Part shown: piece after piece, positions 51,107 through 61,685 of the stretch
Position numbering within the stretch: position 1 is the first letter of the stretch
How the letters are laid out: every line of letters starts with the position of its first letter
Source of the DNA: Streptosporangium carneum
GTDB taxonomy: Bacteria; Actinomycetota; Actinomycetes; Streptosporangiales; Streptosporangiaceae
Assembly (NCBI RefSeq): GCF_027922005.1
Contig: NZ_BSEV01000003.1
Span: forward strand, 310,001 to 374,000
Length of the DNA: 64,000 nt
Reading direction: 5' to 3'
Made by a program: the position numbers and the translations under genes
The notes under the pieces: model-generated
The model's input: the letters and a program-made list of their open reading frames with translations, nothing else
What the model was told of the DNA's origin: nothing
Database searches by the model: none

Positions 51107-51574
51107 TGCTACGTTCTCCCACCTCGCGTGACGCGAACTTACGCAGCGTGACCGCCGCCCACGGCCAGGCCGGGGCGGTGGGAGCGCAATCAGGGACTCG
51201 CGGCCACTCCGTCGTGGCCCGCCCCACACGGGAAACGGTCAGGGCCGGTCGACCGGCAGCCCCTCCGCGATCTTCCCGCGCCTCGCCATGCGCCTACTCA
51301 CACTCACGTATCTAAAGGTGCTTTATTGCAGCTTTCGCTACCTTTGGGCGAAGTATCACATGATCGGCAGGCGGCGATCAAGGTTGTGGCCGGATAATAG
51401 TTTTGCCATTACTGCGATGAATCGGTTTATTAAACAAGTATTCATGTAACGTGAACTGAATTCGCAAATCAGTTCCCACGCGTCGTCACGCACCGCGACG
51501 GAGCCCACACGGGAACGCGCCGCGCACTGGCGTGCACGGCGCGGAGTCCCACGGGGTTCAGGGGGTCAGGGGGC
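51107..51574. promoter_or_regulatory. AT-rich intergenic region upstream of the terpenoid operon
   Basis: These 468 bases lie between the meaB stop and the P450 start. The part nearer meaB (51300-51480) is AT-rich, with GGATAATAG (about 51392-51400) and TTTATTAAAC (51426-51435) as possible promoter parts. It separates two minus-strand operons and should carry the terpenoid promoter. No RNA gene or protein gene is supported. Confidence 0.4.
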
Positions 51575-52543
51575 TCAGTGCCCGAAGGCGTCCAGGAGGC
51601 GGTCGGCGGCGAGGGAGGGCGTCAGGTCACCGGCCTGGACCTCCCGTTCGACCTCGGCGGCGATCGCGGCGACCTCCGGGTGCTCGCGGAGCCTGGTCAG
51701 CAGGCGCTCGGTCACCAGGGACCACGTCCAGCCCACCTGCTGACGGCGGCGGCGGGCCTCGAGCTCACCGGAGGCCGCCATCGTGTCCTGGTGCTGGACG
51801 ATCTGCCGCCAGAGCTCGTCCATGCCGGAGCCCTCACGCCCGCTGCAGGTCAGCACCGGGACCGTGCGCTCCGAGCGCAGCAGCCGCAGCGCCCCCGCCA
51901 GTTCCCTGGCCGCCTTCCTGGCGTCCAGCTCGTGCGGGCCGTCGGCCTTGTTGACCGCGATCACGTCGGCGAGCTCGAGCACGCCCTTCTTGATCCCCTG
52001 CAGCTGGTCGCCGGTCCTGGCCAGGGCGAGCAGCAGGAAGGTGTCCACCATGTCGGCGACCGCGGTCTCCGACTGGCCGACTCCGACGGTCTCCACGAGC
52101 ACGACGTCGTAACCCGCCGCCTCGACCACGACCATCGCCTCGCGGGTCGCCTTGGCGACCCCGCCGAGTGTGCCCGAGGTCGGCGACGGGCGGATGAAGG
52201 CGGCCGGCTCGGCGGCGAGGCGGGACATCCTGGTCTTGTCGCCCAGGATGCTGCCGCCCGTCCTGGTGGACGACGGGTCGACGGCGAGCACCGCGACCCG
52301 GTGGCCCTCCCCGGTCAGGCGCGTGCCGAGCGCGTCGATGAACGTGGACTTGCCCACGCCCGGCACGCCCGTCACGCCCACCCTGCGCGCCCTGCCCGCC
52401 AACGGGCTCAGCTCGCCCAGCAGCCGCTGGGCGAGCTCACGGTGATCGGCTCTGGAGGACTCGACCAGCGTGATCGCCCGCGCGATCCACGCCCTGGATC
52501 CCTCCTTGACCCCCTGGACGTAGTCCTCAAGCGTCCGCGGCAT
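51575..52543 (-). CDS. meaB: methylmalonyl-CoA mutase chaperone GTPase MeaB
   Basis: A 322-residue G3E-type GTPase. [19 protein letters not shown] is the P-loop, [20 protein letters not shown] is the switch region, [13 protein letters not shown] carries the DxxG-equivalent, and VNKADG is the NKxD motif. MeaB/ArgK loads and protects adenosylcobalamin-dependent methylmalonyl-CoA mutase. ATG 52543 overlaps the mutase stop by 17 nt, showing coupling. Confidence 0.95.
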   Translation of the reverse strand: MPRTLEDYVQGVKEGSRAWIARAITLVESSRADHRELAQRLLGELSPLAGRARRVGVTGVPGVGKSTFIDALGTRLTGEGHRVAVLAVDPSSTRTGGSILGDKTRMSRLAAEPAAFIRPSPTSGTLGGVAKATREAMVVVEAAGYDVVLVETVGVGQSETAVADMVDTFLLLALARTGDQLQGIKKGVLELADVIAVNKADGPHELDARKAARELAGALRLLRSERTVPVLTCSGREGSGMDELWRQIVQHQDTMAASGELEARRRRQQVGWTWSLVTERLLTRLREHPEVAAIAAEVEREVQAGDLTPSLAADRLLDAFGH

Positions 52544-54704
52544 GGCCCAGCCGGGTGAGCAGATCCGCGACCAGCCCTCGCGCCGCGTCGGCGATCACGG
52601 TGCCGGGGGGGAAGATCGCCGACGCCCCCGCCGCGCGCAGTTCGTCGAAGTCGCCCGGGGGGATGACACCGCCGACCACGATCATGATGTCGTCCGCGCC
52701 CAGCTCGGCGAGCGCCTCGCGGAGGGCGGGCACCAGCGTCAGGTGACCCGCGGCCAGCGAGGAGACCCCGACCACGTGCACGTCGGCCTCGACCGCCTGA
52801 CGGGCGACCTCCTCCGGGGTCTGGAACAGCGGGCCGACGTCCACGTCGAACCCGAGGTCGGCGAAGGCGGTGGCGATCACCTTCTGCCCCCGGTCGTGAC
52901 CGTCCTGTCCCATCTTGGCGACCAGGATCCGGGGACGGCGCCCCTCGAGGCGCTCGAACTCGGCGCAGGCCGTACGGACCTCGTCCACTCCGGCCCCCAC
53001 CTCCTCGCGGTAGACGCCGGAGATCGTGCGGATCTGGCCCGCGTGCCTGCCGAACACCCGCTCGAGGGCGTCGGAGATCTCCCCGACCGTCGCCTTGGCC
53101 CGTGCCGCCTCGATGGCCAGCGCGAGCAGGTTGCCGTCGCCCGCCGCCCCCTTGGTGAGCGCCTCGAGCGCCTGGCCCACCCGCTCCGCGTCCCGCTCCT
53201 CGCGCAGGCGGCGGAGCTTGTCGAGCTGCTGGGCGCGCACGGAGGTGTTGTCGACCTTGAGCACCTCGATGGCCTCGTCGGCGTCGGGGCGGTACTTGTT
53301 GACGCCGATGACGGGCTGACGCCCCGAGTCGATGCGGGCCTGGGTACGGGCCGCCGCCTCCTCGATGCGGAGCTTGGGCAGTCCCTGGTCGATCGCCTTC
53401 GCCATGCCTCCGGCGGCCTCGACCTCCTCGATGTGCCCCCACGCCTTGCTCGCCAGCTCGTGGGTGAGCCGCTCGACGTAGTAGGAGCCGCCCCAGGGGT
53501 CGATCACCCGGCAGGTCCCGGACTCCTGCTGGAGCAGCAGCTGGGTGTTGCGGGCGATCCTGGCGGAGAAGTCGGTCGGCAGCGCCAGCGCCTCGTCGAG
53601 GGCGTTGGTGTGCAGCGACTGGGTGTGCCCCTGCGTCGCGGCCATCGCCTCGACGCAGGTGCGCACGACGTTGTTGAAGACGTCCTGGGCGGTGAGCGAC
53701 CAGCCCGAGGTCTGCGAGTGGGTCCGCAGCGACAGCGACTTGGGGTTCTTCGCGCCGAATCCGGAGACGAGCCGCGCCCACAGCAGCCGGGCGGCCCGCA
53801 GCTTGGCGACCTCCATGAAGAAGTTCATGCCGATGCACCAGAAGAACGACAGCCTCGGCGCGAACCTGTCGATGTCCAGCCCCGCCTCGACCCCGGCCCT
53901 GAGGTACTCCACGCCGTCGGCGAGGGTGTAGGCCAGCTCAAGGTCGCACGTGGCCCCGGCCTCCTGGATGTGGTACCCGGAGATCGAGATCGAGTTGAAC
54001 TTGGGCATCCGCTCACTGGTGTAGGAGAAGATGTCGGAGATGATCCGCATCGACGGACCCGGCGGGTAGATGTAGGTGTTGCGGACCATGAACTCCTTGA
54101 GGATGTCGTTCTGGATGGTCCCCGCCAGCTGCTCGGGCGCCACCCCCTGCTCCTCGGCGGCCACGATGTAGAGCGCGAGCACCGGAAGCACCGCGCCGTT
54201 CATGGTCATCGACACGCTCATCCGGTCGAGGGGGATCCCGTCGAAGAGCTGCCGCATGTCGTAGATGGAGTCGATGGCCACCCCCGCCATGCCCACGTCC
54301 CCGGCCACGCGCGGGTGGTCGGAGTCGTAGCCCCGGTGGGTGGCCAGGTCGAAGGCGACCGACAGGCCCTTCTGCCCGGCGGCCAGGTTGCGCCGGTAGA
54401 AGGCGTTCGACTCCTCGGCCGTGGAGAACCCGGCGTACTGCCTGATGGTCCACGGCTGGTTGACGTACATGGTCGGGTACGGCCCGCGCAGGTACGGCGC
54501 GGCTCCCGGGTAGGTCCGCAGGAAGTCGAGCCCGGCCAGGTCGTCGGCCGTGTAGAGCGGCTTGACGCCGATCCCCTCCGGCGTCTCCCACACCAGCTCC
54601 TCCGGGGTCTTCCCGGTGGCCTGTCGTACGGCCCGCGCCCAGCCGTCCAGGTCGGGCGCGGCGGGCTTGCCCCTCAGTCCGATTCCGGAGAAGTCGGGGA
54701 TCAT
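52527..54704 (-). CDS. mutB: methylmalonyl-CoA mutase large (B12-binding) subunit
   Basis: A 725-residue protein. The N-terminal TIM barrel has [20 protein letters not shown] and [20 protein letters not shown]; the C-terminal B12-binding domain (about 590-725) has the DxHxxG cobalt-ligand motif in [20 protein letters not shown] (His near residue 600). It converts methylmalonyl-CoA to succinyl-CoA with the small subunit. ATG 54704 overlaps the small-subunit stop as ATGA. Confidence 0.97.
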   Translation of the reverse strand: MIPDFSGIGLRGKPAAPDLDGWARAVRQATGKTPEELVWETPEGIGVKPLYTADDLAGLDFLRTYPGAAPYLRGPYPTMYVNQPWTIRQYAGFSTAEESNAFYRRNLAAGQKGLSVAFDLATHRGYDSDHPRVAGDVGMAGVAIDSIYDMRQLFDGIPLDRMSVSMTMNGAVLPVLALYIVAAEEQGVAPEQLAGTIQNDILKEFMVRNTYIYPPGPSMRIISDIFSYTSERMPKFNSISISGYHIQEAGATCDLELAYTLADGVEYLRAGVEAGLDIDRFAPRLSFFWCIGMNFFMEVAKLRAARLLWARLVSGFGAKNPKSLSLRTHSQTSGWSLTAQDVFNNVVRTCVEAMAATQGHTQSLHTNALDEALALPTDFSARIARNTQLLLQQESGTCRVIDPWGGSYYVERLTHELASKAWGHIEEVEAAGGMAKAIDQGLPKLRIEEAAARTQARIDSGRQPVIGVNKYRPDADEAIEVLKVDNTSVRAQQLDKLRRLREERDAERVGQALEALTKGAAGDGNLLALAIEAARAKATVGEISDALERVFGRHAGQIRTISGVYREEVGAGVDEVRTACAEFERLEGRRPRILVAKMGQDGHDRGQKVIATAFADLGFDVDVGPLFQTPEEVARQAVEADVHVVGVSSLAAGHLTLVPALREALAELGADDIMIVVGGVIPPGDFDELRAAGASAIFPPGTVIADAARGLVADLLTRLGHAADA

Positions 54705-56467
54705 CGAGCCACCTCCAGGTCGTCGAAGGTCGTGCGGAGCACGTCGAGCGCGTCGCACCCGGCGTGGACGTTGGCGTCGACGCCCGCGAAGTCGCCCTTC
54801 CCCGCCAGCCACACCTTCGCCGCCCCCGCGCCGCGCAGCGCGGCGGCCACGGTCTCGGCGTGCTCGCCGTACAGCCTGTCGCTGGAGCACAGGCACGCGA
54901 CCCGCGCGCCGCTGGCGGCGAAGGCCTCGGCGATCAGGGCCGGGTCGACGGCGGGGGCGGAGACCACGGCGGGGTCGGTGACGGTGGCGACGCCTCCGGC
55001 CTGGAACAGGTTGGCCGCGAACGACGCCCTGGCGGTGTGGGCGGCGACCGGGCCGATCGTCGCCAGGAACACGGCCGGCCTGACCTCCTGGGCGTCGGCC
55101 AGGTCGCGCAGCGCCTCGAACTCCTGGGCGTAGCGGACGCCCCCGGCGGCGGCGGGTCTCTGAGCGCGGGAGGGCAGTCGTTCCGCGAGGTTGGGGAACT
55201 CGCTGACGCCGGTGATCGGATCGCGGCGGTGGGCGATGTTGTCCGAGCGCCTGCGCCAGGTGTCGGCGAGCCGGTCGGCGACGAGCCCGGCGTCCAGGGC
55301 GGCGGCCATGCCGCCCGCGCGCTCGATCTCCTGGAACCACTCCCAGGCCTTGCCCGCCAGGTCGTCGGTGAGCCGCTCGACGTACCAGGAGCCGCCCGCG
55401 GGATCGGTCACCCTGGCCACCCCCGCCTCCTCGACGAGCAGCGACTGGGTGTTGCGCGCGATGCGCCGGGCGAAGGCGTCGGGCAGGCCAAGGCAGGCGT
55501 CGAACGGCTGCACGGTCACCGCGTCCGCTCCCGCGACCCCCGCGGCGAAACAGGCCAGCGTGGTGCGGAGCATGTTCACCCACGGGTCGCGGGCGGTCAT
55601 CATGGCCGAGCTGGTCACGGCGTGCTGCCGCTGCCCGGCCGCCTGCCCCTCCGTCACGCCGCACACCTCGGCGACGCGCGCCCAGAGCCCGCGCGCGGCG
55701 CGGAGCTTGGCGACGGTGAGGAACTGGTCGGCGGTCGCGGCGTACCGGAACTCCAGCTGCCCGAACGCCTCGTCGACGGTGAGGCCCGCGCCGGTCAGCG
55801 TCCGCAGCGCCGCGACTCCGGCGGCGATCGAACAGCCGAGCTCCTCGGCGTCGCTTCCCCCCGCGTCGTGGTACGGCGTGCCGTCGACCACGACCGCCCT
55901 CAGCCCGGGAAAGCCCTCGGCGCAGCGCCTGGCGAGGTCGGCCGCGGTCTCGGGGTCACGCAGGGCGTCGGCGCCGAGGTTGCCCGTGGGCGCGACCCCC
56001 TTCCGCCCGGCCAGGGCGAACAGCGCCTCGGCCGCCTCGCGGGTGCGCTCTCCCGCGTCGAGCGTGACCGAGATCAGCTCCAGGTGGATCCGGTCGTCGA
56101 GGGCGCGGGGCAGGTCCTCGGGGCCGAGGGCGAGCCACAGCGAGGTGACACCGTTCTCCAGGTCGGCGAGAACCGCCTCCGGGTCGGCCGTCTCGTGCCG
56201 CTGCCTGACGTCCCAGCCGCCGCCGGGACGGGACCCCCTGATGTAGGGGGCCGCGCCCGGCAGGCCGGGGTCGTCGGGAAGGTCCGACGCGTCGTAGAGC
56301 GGCGCGATGGTCACGCCGTCGTAGGTGGTGGAGGACAGTGCCTCCTCTGGGGAGCCGGTTTCGATCCCGGACTTGTGTAGAACGCCGAGCGCGAGCTCGC
56401 GCCACCGCTCCCGTGTGGTAGGCGGGAAACCGGCGGCCGTTCGGAGTTCTTCAGGCGGCACCGTCAT
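54701..56467 (-). CDS. mutA: methylmalonyl-CoA mutase small subunit
   Basis: A 588-residue subunit. It keeps the TIM barrel ([40 protein letters not shown]) and a B12-domain-like C-terminus, but lacks the DxHxxG cobalt-ligand motif, as expected for the structural beta-type subunit. ATG 56467. It is the first gene of the mutA-mutB-meaB operon, 81 nt downstream of the amidase on the same strand. Confidence 0.95.
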   Translation of the reverse strand: MTVPPEELRTAAGFPPTTRERWRELALGVLHKSGIETGSPEEALSSTTYDGVTIAPLYDASDLPDDPGLPGAAPYIRGSRPGGGWDVRQRHETADPEAVLADLENGVTSLWLALGPEDLPRALDDRIHLELISVTLDAGERTREAAEALFALAGRKGVAPTGNLGADALRDPETAADLARRCAEGFPGLRAVVVDGTPYHDAGGSDAEELGCSIAAGVAALRTLTGAGLTVDEAFGQLEFRYAATADQFLTVAKLRAARGLWARVAEVCGVTEGQAAGQRQHAVTSSAMMTARDPWVNMLRTTLACFAAGVAGADAVTVQPFDACLGLPDAFARRIARNTQSLLVEEAGVARVTDPAGGSWYVERLTDDLAGKAWEWFQEIERAGGMAAALDAGLVADRLADTWRRRSDNIAHRRDPITGVSEFPNLAERLPSRAQRPAAAGGVRYAQEFEALRDLADAQEVRPAVFLATIGPVAAHTARASFAANLFQAGGVATVTDPAVVSAPAVDPALIAEAFAASGARVACLCSSDRLYGEHAETVAAALRGAGAAKVWLAGKGDFAGVDANVHAGCDALDVLRTTFDDLEVAR

Positions 56468-56548
56468 GAACCGGATAGTAAGCCCATCGTCTGAACGCGT
56501 TCTCCGTCAGGTCCCGGTCAGCGGACCGTTCGGGCTCCTGCCCGCCTC

Positions 56549-57322
56549 TCAGGTGACCGGCTCCTTCCAGCTGGCCTCCCAGGTGGCGCGGTCGACGGCA
56601 CCGGTGACCGGCAGGCCCTTCTCCTTCTGGAAGGCGCGGCAGACCTCGCGGGAGCGCTCGCCGTACAGGCCGTCCGCGTCGAGGCTCCAGCCCCTGGCCC
56701 GCATCTGGCGCTGCCAGGTGCGGACGTCCTCCCCGCTCATGACCGGCGGGTACTTCAGGACGCGCCCGGGGAAGGCCGGGGACGGCTGCGGCTCCTGCGG
56801 GCCTCCGCCGTCGCCGGGCCGGGGAGCGCCCTTCTTCACCCAGGCGTACAGCGGCCCGCCGGGGCAGTCGGTCGAGTAGCCGTCGCGGTGTCCCTTGATC
56901 TCCTTGCCCGCGCCGCCCTTGTCCCTGAGGTACTCGATGGCGTCGAGGATGCCGTTGAGGATGCCGTCGGTCGGCTGGGTCAGTCCCGCGTTCCCGACCA
57001 GGCCGAGCACCGCGTAGTGGCCGCTGTTGAGCCCGGGGCCGTTGGCCGCGGGCAGGTTGTGCGGCCCCCTGCCCTCGAAGACCTTCCTGTGCGGGCAGAC
57101 CAGCATCGAGTAGCCGACGTCGATCCAGCCGTTGCCGTCCATGTGGTGGTTCTGGATGGACTTCACCATGGCGACGCACTTGGCGTGGTCGTTGACGATG
57201 TCCGGGCTGACCTGGCCACCGGTGTAGTGGACCTTGACGCCTTTGGTCGAGTTGAGCCGCCCGTAGGAACCGCGCGGCTCCCGGGCGCCCCACTCGCGAC
57301 GGGTAACAAGATCGATGGCCAC
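56549..57322 (-). CDS. PGRP/amidase-2 type N-acetylmuramoyl-L-alanine amidase with peptidoglycan-binding domain
   Basis: A 257-residue protein. The N-terminal amidase-2 domain contains VKVHYTGGQVSPDIVNDHAK, GNGWIDVGYSMLVCPHRKVF and GHRDGYSTDCPGG, giving the His, His and Cys zinc ligands. A Pro-rich linker (about 175-190) leads to a PG_binding_1 domain (VRTWQRQMRARGW, YGERSREVCRAFQKEKGLPV). It cuts the muramoyl-L-alanine bond. GTG 57322 has GGAGA upstream. No signal peptide is visible, so export must occur by another route or the start must be elsewhere (a longer frame reaches 57454 without a signal). Confidence 0.9.
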   Translation of the reverse strand: MAIDLVTRREWGAREPRGSYGRLNSTKGVKVHYTGGQVSPDIVNDHAKCVAMVKSIQNHHMDGNGWIDVGYSMLVCPHRKVFEGRGPHNLPAANGPGLNSGHYAVLGLVGNAGLTQPTDGILNGILDAIEYLRDKGGAGKEIKGHRDGYSTDCPGGPLYAWVKKGAPRPGDGGGPQEPQPSPAFPGRVLKYPPVMSGEDVRTWQRQMRARGWSLDADGLYGERSREVCRAFQKEKGLPVTGAVDRATWEASWKEPVT

Positions 57323-57628
57323 GAGACTTCTCCACGGTTTGGGTACAGGGGGCTTACCGGAGCGTAGTAGCTGACGCATCACCCTATGGCGCGGTTCGCC
57401 AACTGATCTACCGGTGAAACATGTCGAAACGGAGCTCCAGGTAGGGGCGGGCATTGGAACGGCCGTCTTCTTACCGGGGACCGGACGGCTAAACCACCGT
57501 CCCGCTCCCCCACCGGACCGGCACGCGCGGAGCCGTCGCAGGAGCCGGGCCGCGTGCGCGTCCGGCCCCCGGCCCCCTCCGGCTCCCCGCCGCCCCGAAC
57601 GCCACCCCGAACGCCGCCGGGACCGCCG
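57323..57628. other. gene-free stretch between amidase and mtnA
   Basis: No supported gene or RNA. A hairpin-prone GC-rich block adjoins the mtnA stop. Some minus-strand text resembles a tRNA T-arm, but stems do not pair. Confidence 0.4.
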
Positions 57629-58609
57629 TCACGGCCGCTCGCCCCTGTCGGGGCGGATCACCCGGCGCTCGGTGACGATGGCCGTGACGAGGTCGTGCGG
57701 GGTGACGTCGAAGGCCGGGTTCAGGGCGTGCGCCCCCTCTGGCGCGAGCCGTGCCCCGCGCACGGAGAGCACCTCCTCGGGATCGCGTTCCTCGATCTCG
57801 ATCCCGGCTCCGGTCGGGGTCGCCAGGTCGACGGTGGTCTCCGGGGCGACGACGACGAACGGCACGCCCGCGCGGCGCGCGCCGAGGGCCAGGGCGTAGG
57901 AGCCGATCTTGTTTGCCGTGTCGCCGTCGGCGGCGATCCGGTCCGCGCCGATCAGCACGGCGTCCGCGTGCCCTCGCGCGAGCAGGAACGGCCCCGCGGA
58001 GTCGGCGACCAGGCGGTACGGCGCGCCCATCCGGCCCAGCTCCCACGCCGTCAGCCGGGAGCCCTGAAGTAGGGGCCGGGTCTCCAGCGCCAGCGCCTCG
58101 GTCAGCTGCCCCCGTTCGTGCAGGGTCCGCACGACCCCGAGGGCGGTGCCGCGCTCGACGGCGGCCAGGCCGCCGGTGTTGCAGACGGTCATGATCCGCA
58201 CCCGGTCGCGTCCGGTGAGCTCACGCACCAGGTCCGCGCCCCGCTCCCCCATCGCGCGGCAGGCCTCGACGTCCTCGTCCCTGATCCGCAGCGCCCGGCC
58301 GAGGACCGCCTCGAACCCTCCGTCCAGATGTCCGAGAGCCTCGTCGACGCCCCAGGCGAGGTTGACGGCGGTCGGCCTGGCCGCGCGCAGCCTGGCCGCC
58401 GCGGAGAGCGGGTCGGTCTCGTCGCGCGCCGCGAGCGCCACCCCGAGCGCGCCGGCCACTCCCAGGGCGGGAGCGCCCCGTACGGCCAGCCTCCGGATGG
58501 CGTCGACGAGCCCGTCGACCGTGTCGATCCGGATGACGTGGAACCTGCCGGGAAGCGCTGTCTGGTCCACGAGCTCAACAGCCCCGTCAACCCAGTCGAT
58601 CGTCCGCAT
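57629..58609 (-). CDS. mtnA: methylthioribose-1-phosphate isomerase MtnA
   Basis: A 326-residue enzyme of the methionine salvage pathway that converts 5-methylthioribose-1-phosphate to methylthioribulose-1-phosphate. RRLAVRGAPALGVAGALGVA, MTVCNTGGLAAVERGTALGV (catalytic Cys) and VLIGADRIAADGDTANKIGS (catalytic Asp) are the MtnA signatures that separate it from eIF2B-like relatives. ATG 58609 has GAGGC just upstream. It is divergent from the kinase gene with only 47 bp between them. Confidence 0.95.
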   Translation of the reverse strand: MRTIDWVDGAVELVDQTALPGRFHVIRIDTVDGLVDAIRRLAVRGAPALGVAGALGVALAARDETDPLSAAARLRAARPTAVNLAWGVDEALGHLDGGFEAVLGRALRIRDEDVEACRAMGERGADLVRELTGRDRVRIMTVCNTGGLAAVERGTALGVVRTLHERGQLTEALALETRPLLQGSRLTAWELGRMGAPYRLVADSAGPFLLARGHADAVLIGADRIAADGDTANKIGSYALALGARRAGVPFVVVAPETTVDLATPTGAGIEIEERDPEEVLSVRGARLAPEGAHALNPAFDVTPHDLVTAIVTERRVIRPDRGERP

Positions 58610-58656
58610 GCCTCAACATATGCCCATACGAGGTAGTCATCGCTAGCCTTGCCCCC

Positions 58657-60372
58657 ATGGCCGCCACTCCCCTGACCCCTGACGACCCACCCCGCCTGGG
58701 GGCGTTCCGGCTGGCCGGAAGGCTCGGCGAGGGCGGCCAGGGCGTCGTCTACCTCGGGCACGCGCCCGACGGGGAGCCGGTCGCGGTCAAGCTGCTGTTC
58801 GGCGGCGACCCCGAGACGCGGGCGCGGCTGTCCAGGGAGCTGGCCGCGCTGGAGAGCGTCGCCCCGTTCTGCACGGCGCGCGTGCTGGCCGCGTCGGTCG
58901 ACGGGCCGCGCCCGTACGTGGTGAGCGAGTTCGTCGACGGGCCGTCCCTGCAGGAGCGGATCAGGGAGCGGGGGCCGCTGCGGGACGGCGAGCTCGAGCG
59001 TCTGGTGGTCGGCACGGCCACCGCCCTGGCGGCGATCCACGCGGCCGGGGTCGTGCACCGGGACTTCAAGCCCGCCAACGTGCTGCTCGGCCCCGACGGC
59101 CCCCGGGTCGTCGACTTCGGCATCGCGAGGGCGGACGGAGCCTCGACGATGACCTCGGGGATCATCGGCACCCCCGCCTACATGGCGCCCGAGCAGATCG
59201 GCGGCGCTCCCGCCTCGCCCGCCTCCGACGTGTTCGCCTGGGCGGCCACGATGGCCTGCGCGGCGAGCGGTTACTCGCCCTTCGGGGCCGACACCCTGCC
59301 CGCCGTACTGCACCGGATCCTGAACCACCACCCCGATCTCTCCGCCCTGCCCGCCAGGTTCACCGGACTGATCGGCTCCTGCCTGGACAAGGATCCCGCC
59401 CGCAGGCCCACGGCCCGTTCCCTCATGGTCAGCCTCGTCGACCCGGGCGCGGGCTCCTCGCCGTCGACCGAGGACCTGGCCAGGATCGGCAGCCGGATCG
59501 CCTCCGCTCCCGGCGGCGCGGGGACGGGCGACGCCGGGAGGGGCGGCGCCGGACCGGGCGGCGCGGGGATGGGCGACGCCGGGAGGGGCGGCGCCGGACC
59601 GGGCGGCGCGGGCACAGGCCGTACGGGATCGGACGCCCCGGGAACGGGCGGCGCTGGGACAGGCGGTGCGGGGACGGGCGGCGCGGGAACGGAGACCACC
59701 GGCACGGGCCGCGCGGGTCTCGACACCCGCGTGCCCGGACGGTCCTCCCGGGGCGTCCTCGTCGGCGCGGGGCTCGCCGGGGCGGCGATCCTGATCACCG
59801 GGGCCGTCGCGGCCTGGTCCCTGCTGGGCGGCGGGGGGCCTGCCGCCCGGAACACCCCCTCGGACACCGGCCGGCCCCTGGCCTCCGCCTCCCCCGACGT
59901 CACCGGGGCCTACCCCGACCAGCCCGTGGACACCTCCTCGGACGACGGCGGGAACCCCGACGACGTCACCGACACCGGGGAGCCGGTCCCGGAACCGTCG
60001 GGAACGGCGGCGTCCCAGCAGCAGGGGGGCGCTCTGCGGATCCCCTCCGCGTTCGCCGGGACCTGGTCGGGGCACATCAAGCCCACCGACCCCACCGGGC
60101 TGTTCTCCCTCAAGGAGCACGACGTGAAGGTCGACCTCGCCTCGGGCAGGGACTCGGGCTCGTGGACGGAGCCGACCTCCGACTGCTCCGGCACGCTCAG
60201 GCTCACCAAGGTCGGCGAGTCGGCCCTCGGGTTCAACCTGGAGGTGGAAGATCCCCTCAAGTGCGTCCCGGGCGCGCTGACCCTCACCCGCAGGGGAGAC
60301 AGGCTGGCCTACCACTGGACCGACGGTCTCGGCGCGGGCACCTTCTTCGACGGCGAACTGTCCAGGGGCTGA
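58657..60372 (+). CDS. membrane-anchored serine/threonine protein kinase
   Basis: A 571-residue Hanks-type kinase. LGEGGQGVVYLGHA is the glycine loop, VAVKLLFGG holds the ATP Lys, VHRDFKPANVLLG is the catalytic loop, VVDFGIARA is the DFG, and APEQIGG is the activation-segment end. A Gly/Ala repeat linker (about residues 285-355) precedes one membrane helix (about 367-390, GAGLAGAAILITGAVAAWSL), so the kinase is cytosolic. The extracytoplasmic domain (about 465-571, FAGTWSGHIKPTDPTGLFSL) is beta-rich and may sense a ligand. ATG 58657 may be leaderless (TAGCCT seven bases upstream). Confidence 0.93.
   Translation: MAATPLTPDDPPRLGAFRLAGRLGEGGQGVVYLGHAPDGEPVAVKLLFGGDPETRARLSRELAALESVAPFCTARVLAASVDGPRPYVVSEFVDGPSLQERIRERGPLRDGELERLVVGTATALAAIHAAGVVHRDFKPANVLLGPDGPRVVDFGIARADGASTMTSGIIGTPAYMAPEQIGGAPASPASDVFAWAATMACAASGYSPFGADTLPAVLHRILNHHPDLSALPARFTGLIGSCLDKDPARRPTARSLMVSLVDPGAGSSPSTEDLARIGSRIASAPGGAGTGDAGRGGAGPGGAGMGDAGRGGAGPGGAGTGRTGSDAPGTGGAGTGGAGTGGAGTETTGTGRAGLDTRVPGRSSRGVLVGAGLAGAAILITGAVAAWSLLGGGGPAARNTPSDTGRPLASASPDVTGAYPDQPVDTSSDDGGNPDDVTDTGEPVPEPSGTAASQQQGGALRIPSAFAGTWSGHIKPTDPTGLFSLKEHDVKVDLASGRDSGSWTEPTSDCSGTLRLTKVGESALGFNLEVEDPLKCVPGALTLTRRGDRLAYHWTDGLGAGTFFDGELSRG
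59516..59700 (+). repeat. GC-rich tandem repeats in the kinase linker
   Basis: About twelve 15-nt and 27-nt units based on GGGGCGGCGCCGGACCGGGC encode GGAGTGDAGRGGAGPGG-type peptides between the kinase domain and membrane helix. They likely vary in number among strains. Confidence 0.75.
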
Positions 60373-60491
60373 CGCGGGAGCGCGGCCGGACGGCGATCGG
60401 CGGGCCCGTTCCCCGCGCCCGCCGTGGATCCGCCTTGCTGAAAGCCGAAAACCCCTCGACCTGCGCGACAGCAAAGGGGATCATTACCGAT

Positions 60492-61601
60492 ATGTCCGTA
60501 CTGAGGGAGGTCCACTTCACCCCGGAGTCACGCGCGACGGAACTGCCGATGAACCTCTGGCTCGACGACGGCGACTCGGCGATGGACGTGATCGACGCTC
60601 TCGCGCTCTCACCGTTCGCGACGGGCGCGCAGCCGTGGTCACGCACCACGGAGCTGGAACGGGTCCGAGCGGACGCTCCGCTGGCGCCGGCGGCGGGGAC
60701 CCTGGTGCGGGCGGCGCGTGAGGACGACGGACGGGAGTCCCGGCTGATCCGCGGCGAGGGCTGGACCCTGCGCGTGGTCCGCTACCGCAACCGCTCGGCC
60801 CTGGTCAGCGTCACCGCGGTCGACGACGAGCTGGCCCGCTCGGTGATCGAGGAGACCGTCAAGGACGCGCTGGAGCCCGCCCCGGAGAGCGACCACGTCG
60901 AGATGGGCTTCTGGTGGCAGGGCCCGCACGGCGCGCGCCGCTCGGAGAAGCCCATCACCGCCTCCCCCTGGGCGAAGGTCGGCGGCAACTACGCACGCGC
61001 CCTGGACGGCCCGCTGTCCCGCCTGATGTCCGTCACCCCGCAGGACGTGCGCGGCCGCCTCATCCTCCTGCACGGCCCGCCCGGCACCGGCAAGACCACG
61101 CTGCTGCGCACGCTGGCCCGTGAATGGCGGTCCTGGTGCCAGGTGGACTGCGTGCTCGACCCCGAGCGCCTGTTCAACTCGCCGGGGTACCTGATGGAGG
61201 TCGCGGTCGGCTCCGACTCGGACGACAAGGGCGGCAAGTGGCGGCTCCTCGTGCTGGAGGACTGCGACGAGCTGATCAGGTCCGGCGCCAAGGAGATGAC
61301 GGGACAGGGGTTGTCCCGTCTGCTCAACCTGACCGACGGCCTGCTCGGTCACGGCCGCGACGTGCTGGTGGCCATCACCACCAACGAGGACCTGGCGCGA
61401 CTCCACCCCGCCGTGGTCCGTCCCGGTCGTTGCCTGGCCCAGATCGAGGTGGGGGCCCTTCCCCACGACGAGGCCGCCCTGTGGCTCGGCACCGACGAGG
61501 GCGTCTCCCCGTCCGGGGCCACTCTGGCCGAGCTGTTCGCCCTGCGCGAGGGCGTGAGCAACGCCTCGACCGCCCCCGAGACCATCGGCCTCTACCTCTG
61601 A
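60492..61601 (+). CDS. DUF5925-type AAA ATPase
   Basis: A 369-residue protein. The N-terminal 160 residues contain the DUF5925-like region (LWLDDGDSAMDVIDALALSP, WWQGPHGARRSEKPITASPW). The AAA domain has Walker A LLHGPPGTGKTTLLRTLA (about residue 193) and Walker B RLLVLEDCDELIRSGAKE, with sensor-1 AITTNEDLARLHPAVVRPGR. Such proteins are common in actinomycetes; function unknown. ATG 60492 is used; upstream support is weak. It follows the kinase on the same strand with 119 nt between them. Confidence 0.85.
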   Translation: MSVLREVHFTPESRATELPMNLWLDDGDSAMDVIDALALSPFATGAQPWSRTTELERVRADAPLAPAAGTLVRAAREDDGRESRLIRGEGWTLRVVRYRNRSALVSVTAVDDELARSVIEETVKDALEPAPESDHVEMGFWWQGPHGARRSEKPITASPWAKVGGNYARALDGPLSRLMSVTPQDVRGRLILLHGPPGTGKTTLLRTLAREWRSWCQVDCVLDPERLFNSPGYLMEVAVGSDSDDKGGKWRLLVLEDCDELIRSGAKEMTGQGLSRLLNLTDGLLGHGRDVLVAITTNEDLARLHPAVVRPGRCLAQIEVGALPHDEAALWLGTDEGVSPSGATLAELFALREGVSNASTAPETIGLYL

Positions 61602-61685
61602 TCCACCGCCGGAACGCCGGTCGCGAACCACCGTCGCGCCCGCGCCCCTTCTGCCGCAGAATGGTGACAAGAGCACTATCGAAGG

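Noticed and set aside
52527..55664. A 1045-aa open frame including the mutase large subunit
   Set aside because: The N-terminal third is antisense-like shadow of the small subunit; ATG 54704 overlapping ATGA is the true start.
56468..56548. Cobalamin riboswitch upstream of the mutase operon
   Set aside because: The gap is only 81 nt and shows no B12-box-like sequence.
57400..57540. Possible tRNA on the minus strand (TTCCAAT T-loop-like)
   Set aside because: T-stem and acceptor strands do not pair and the T-loop consensus is broken.
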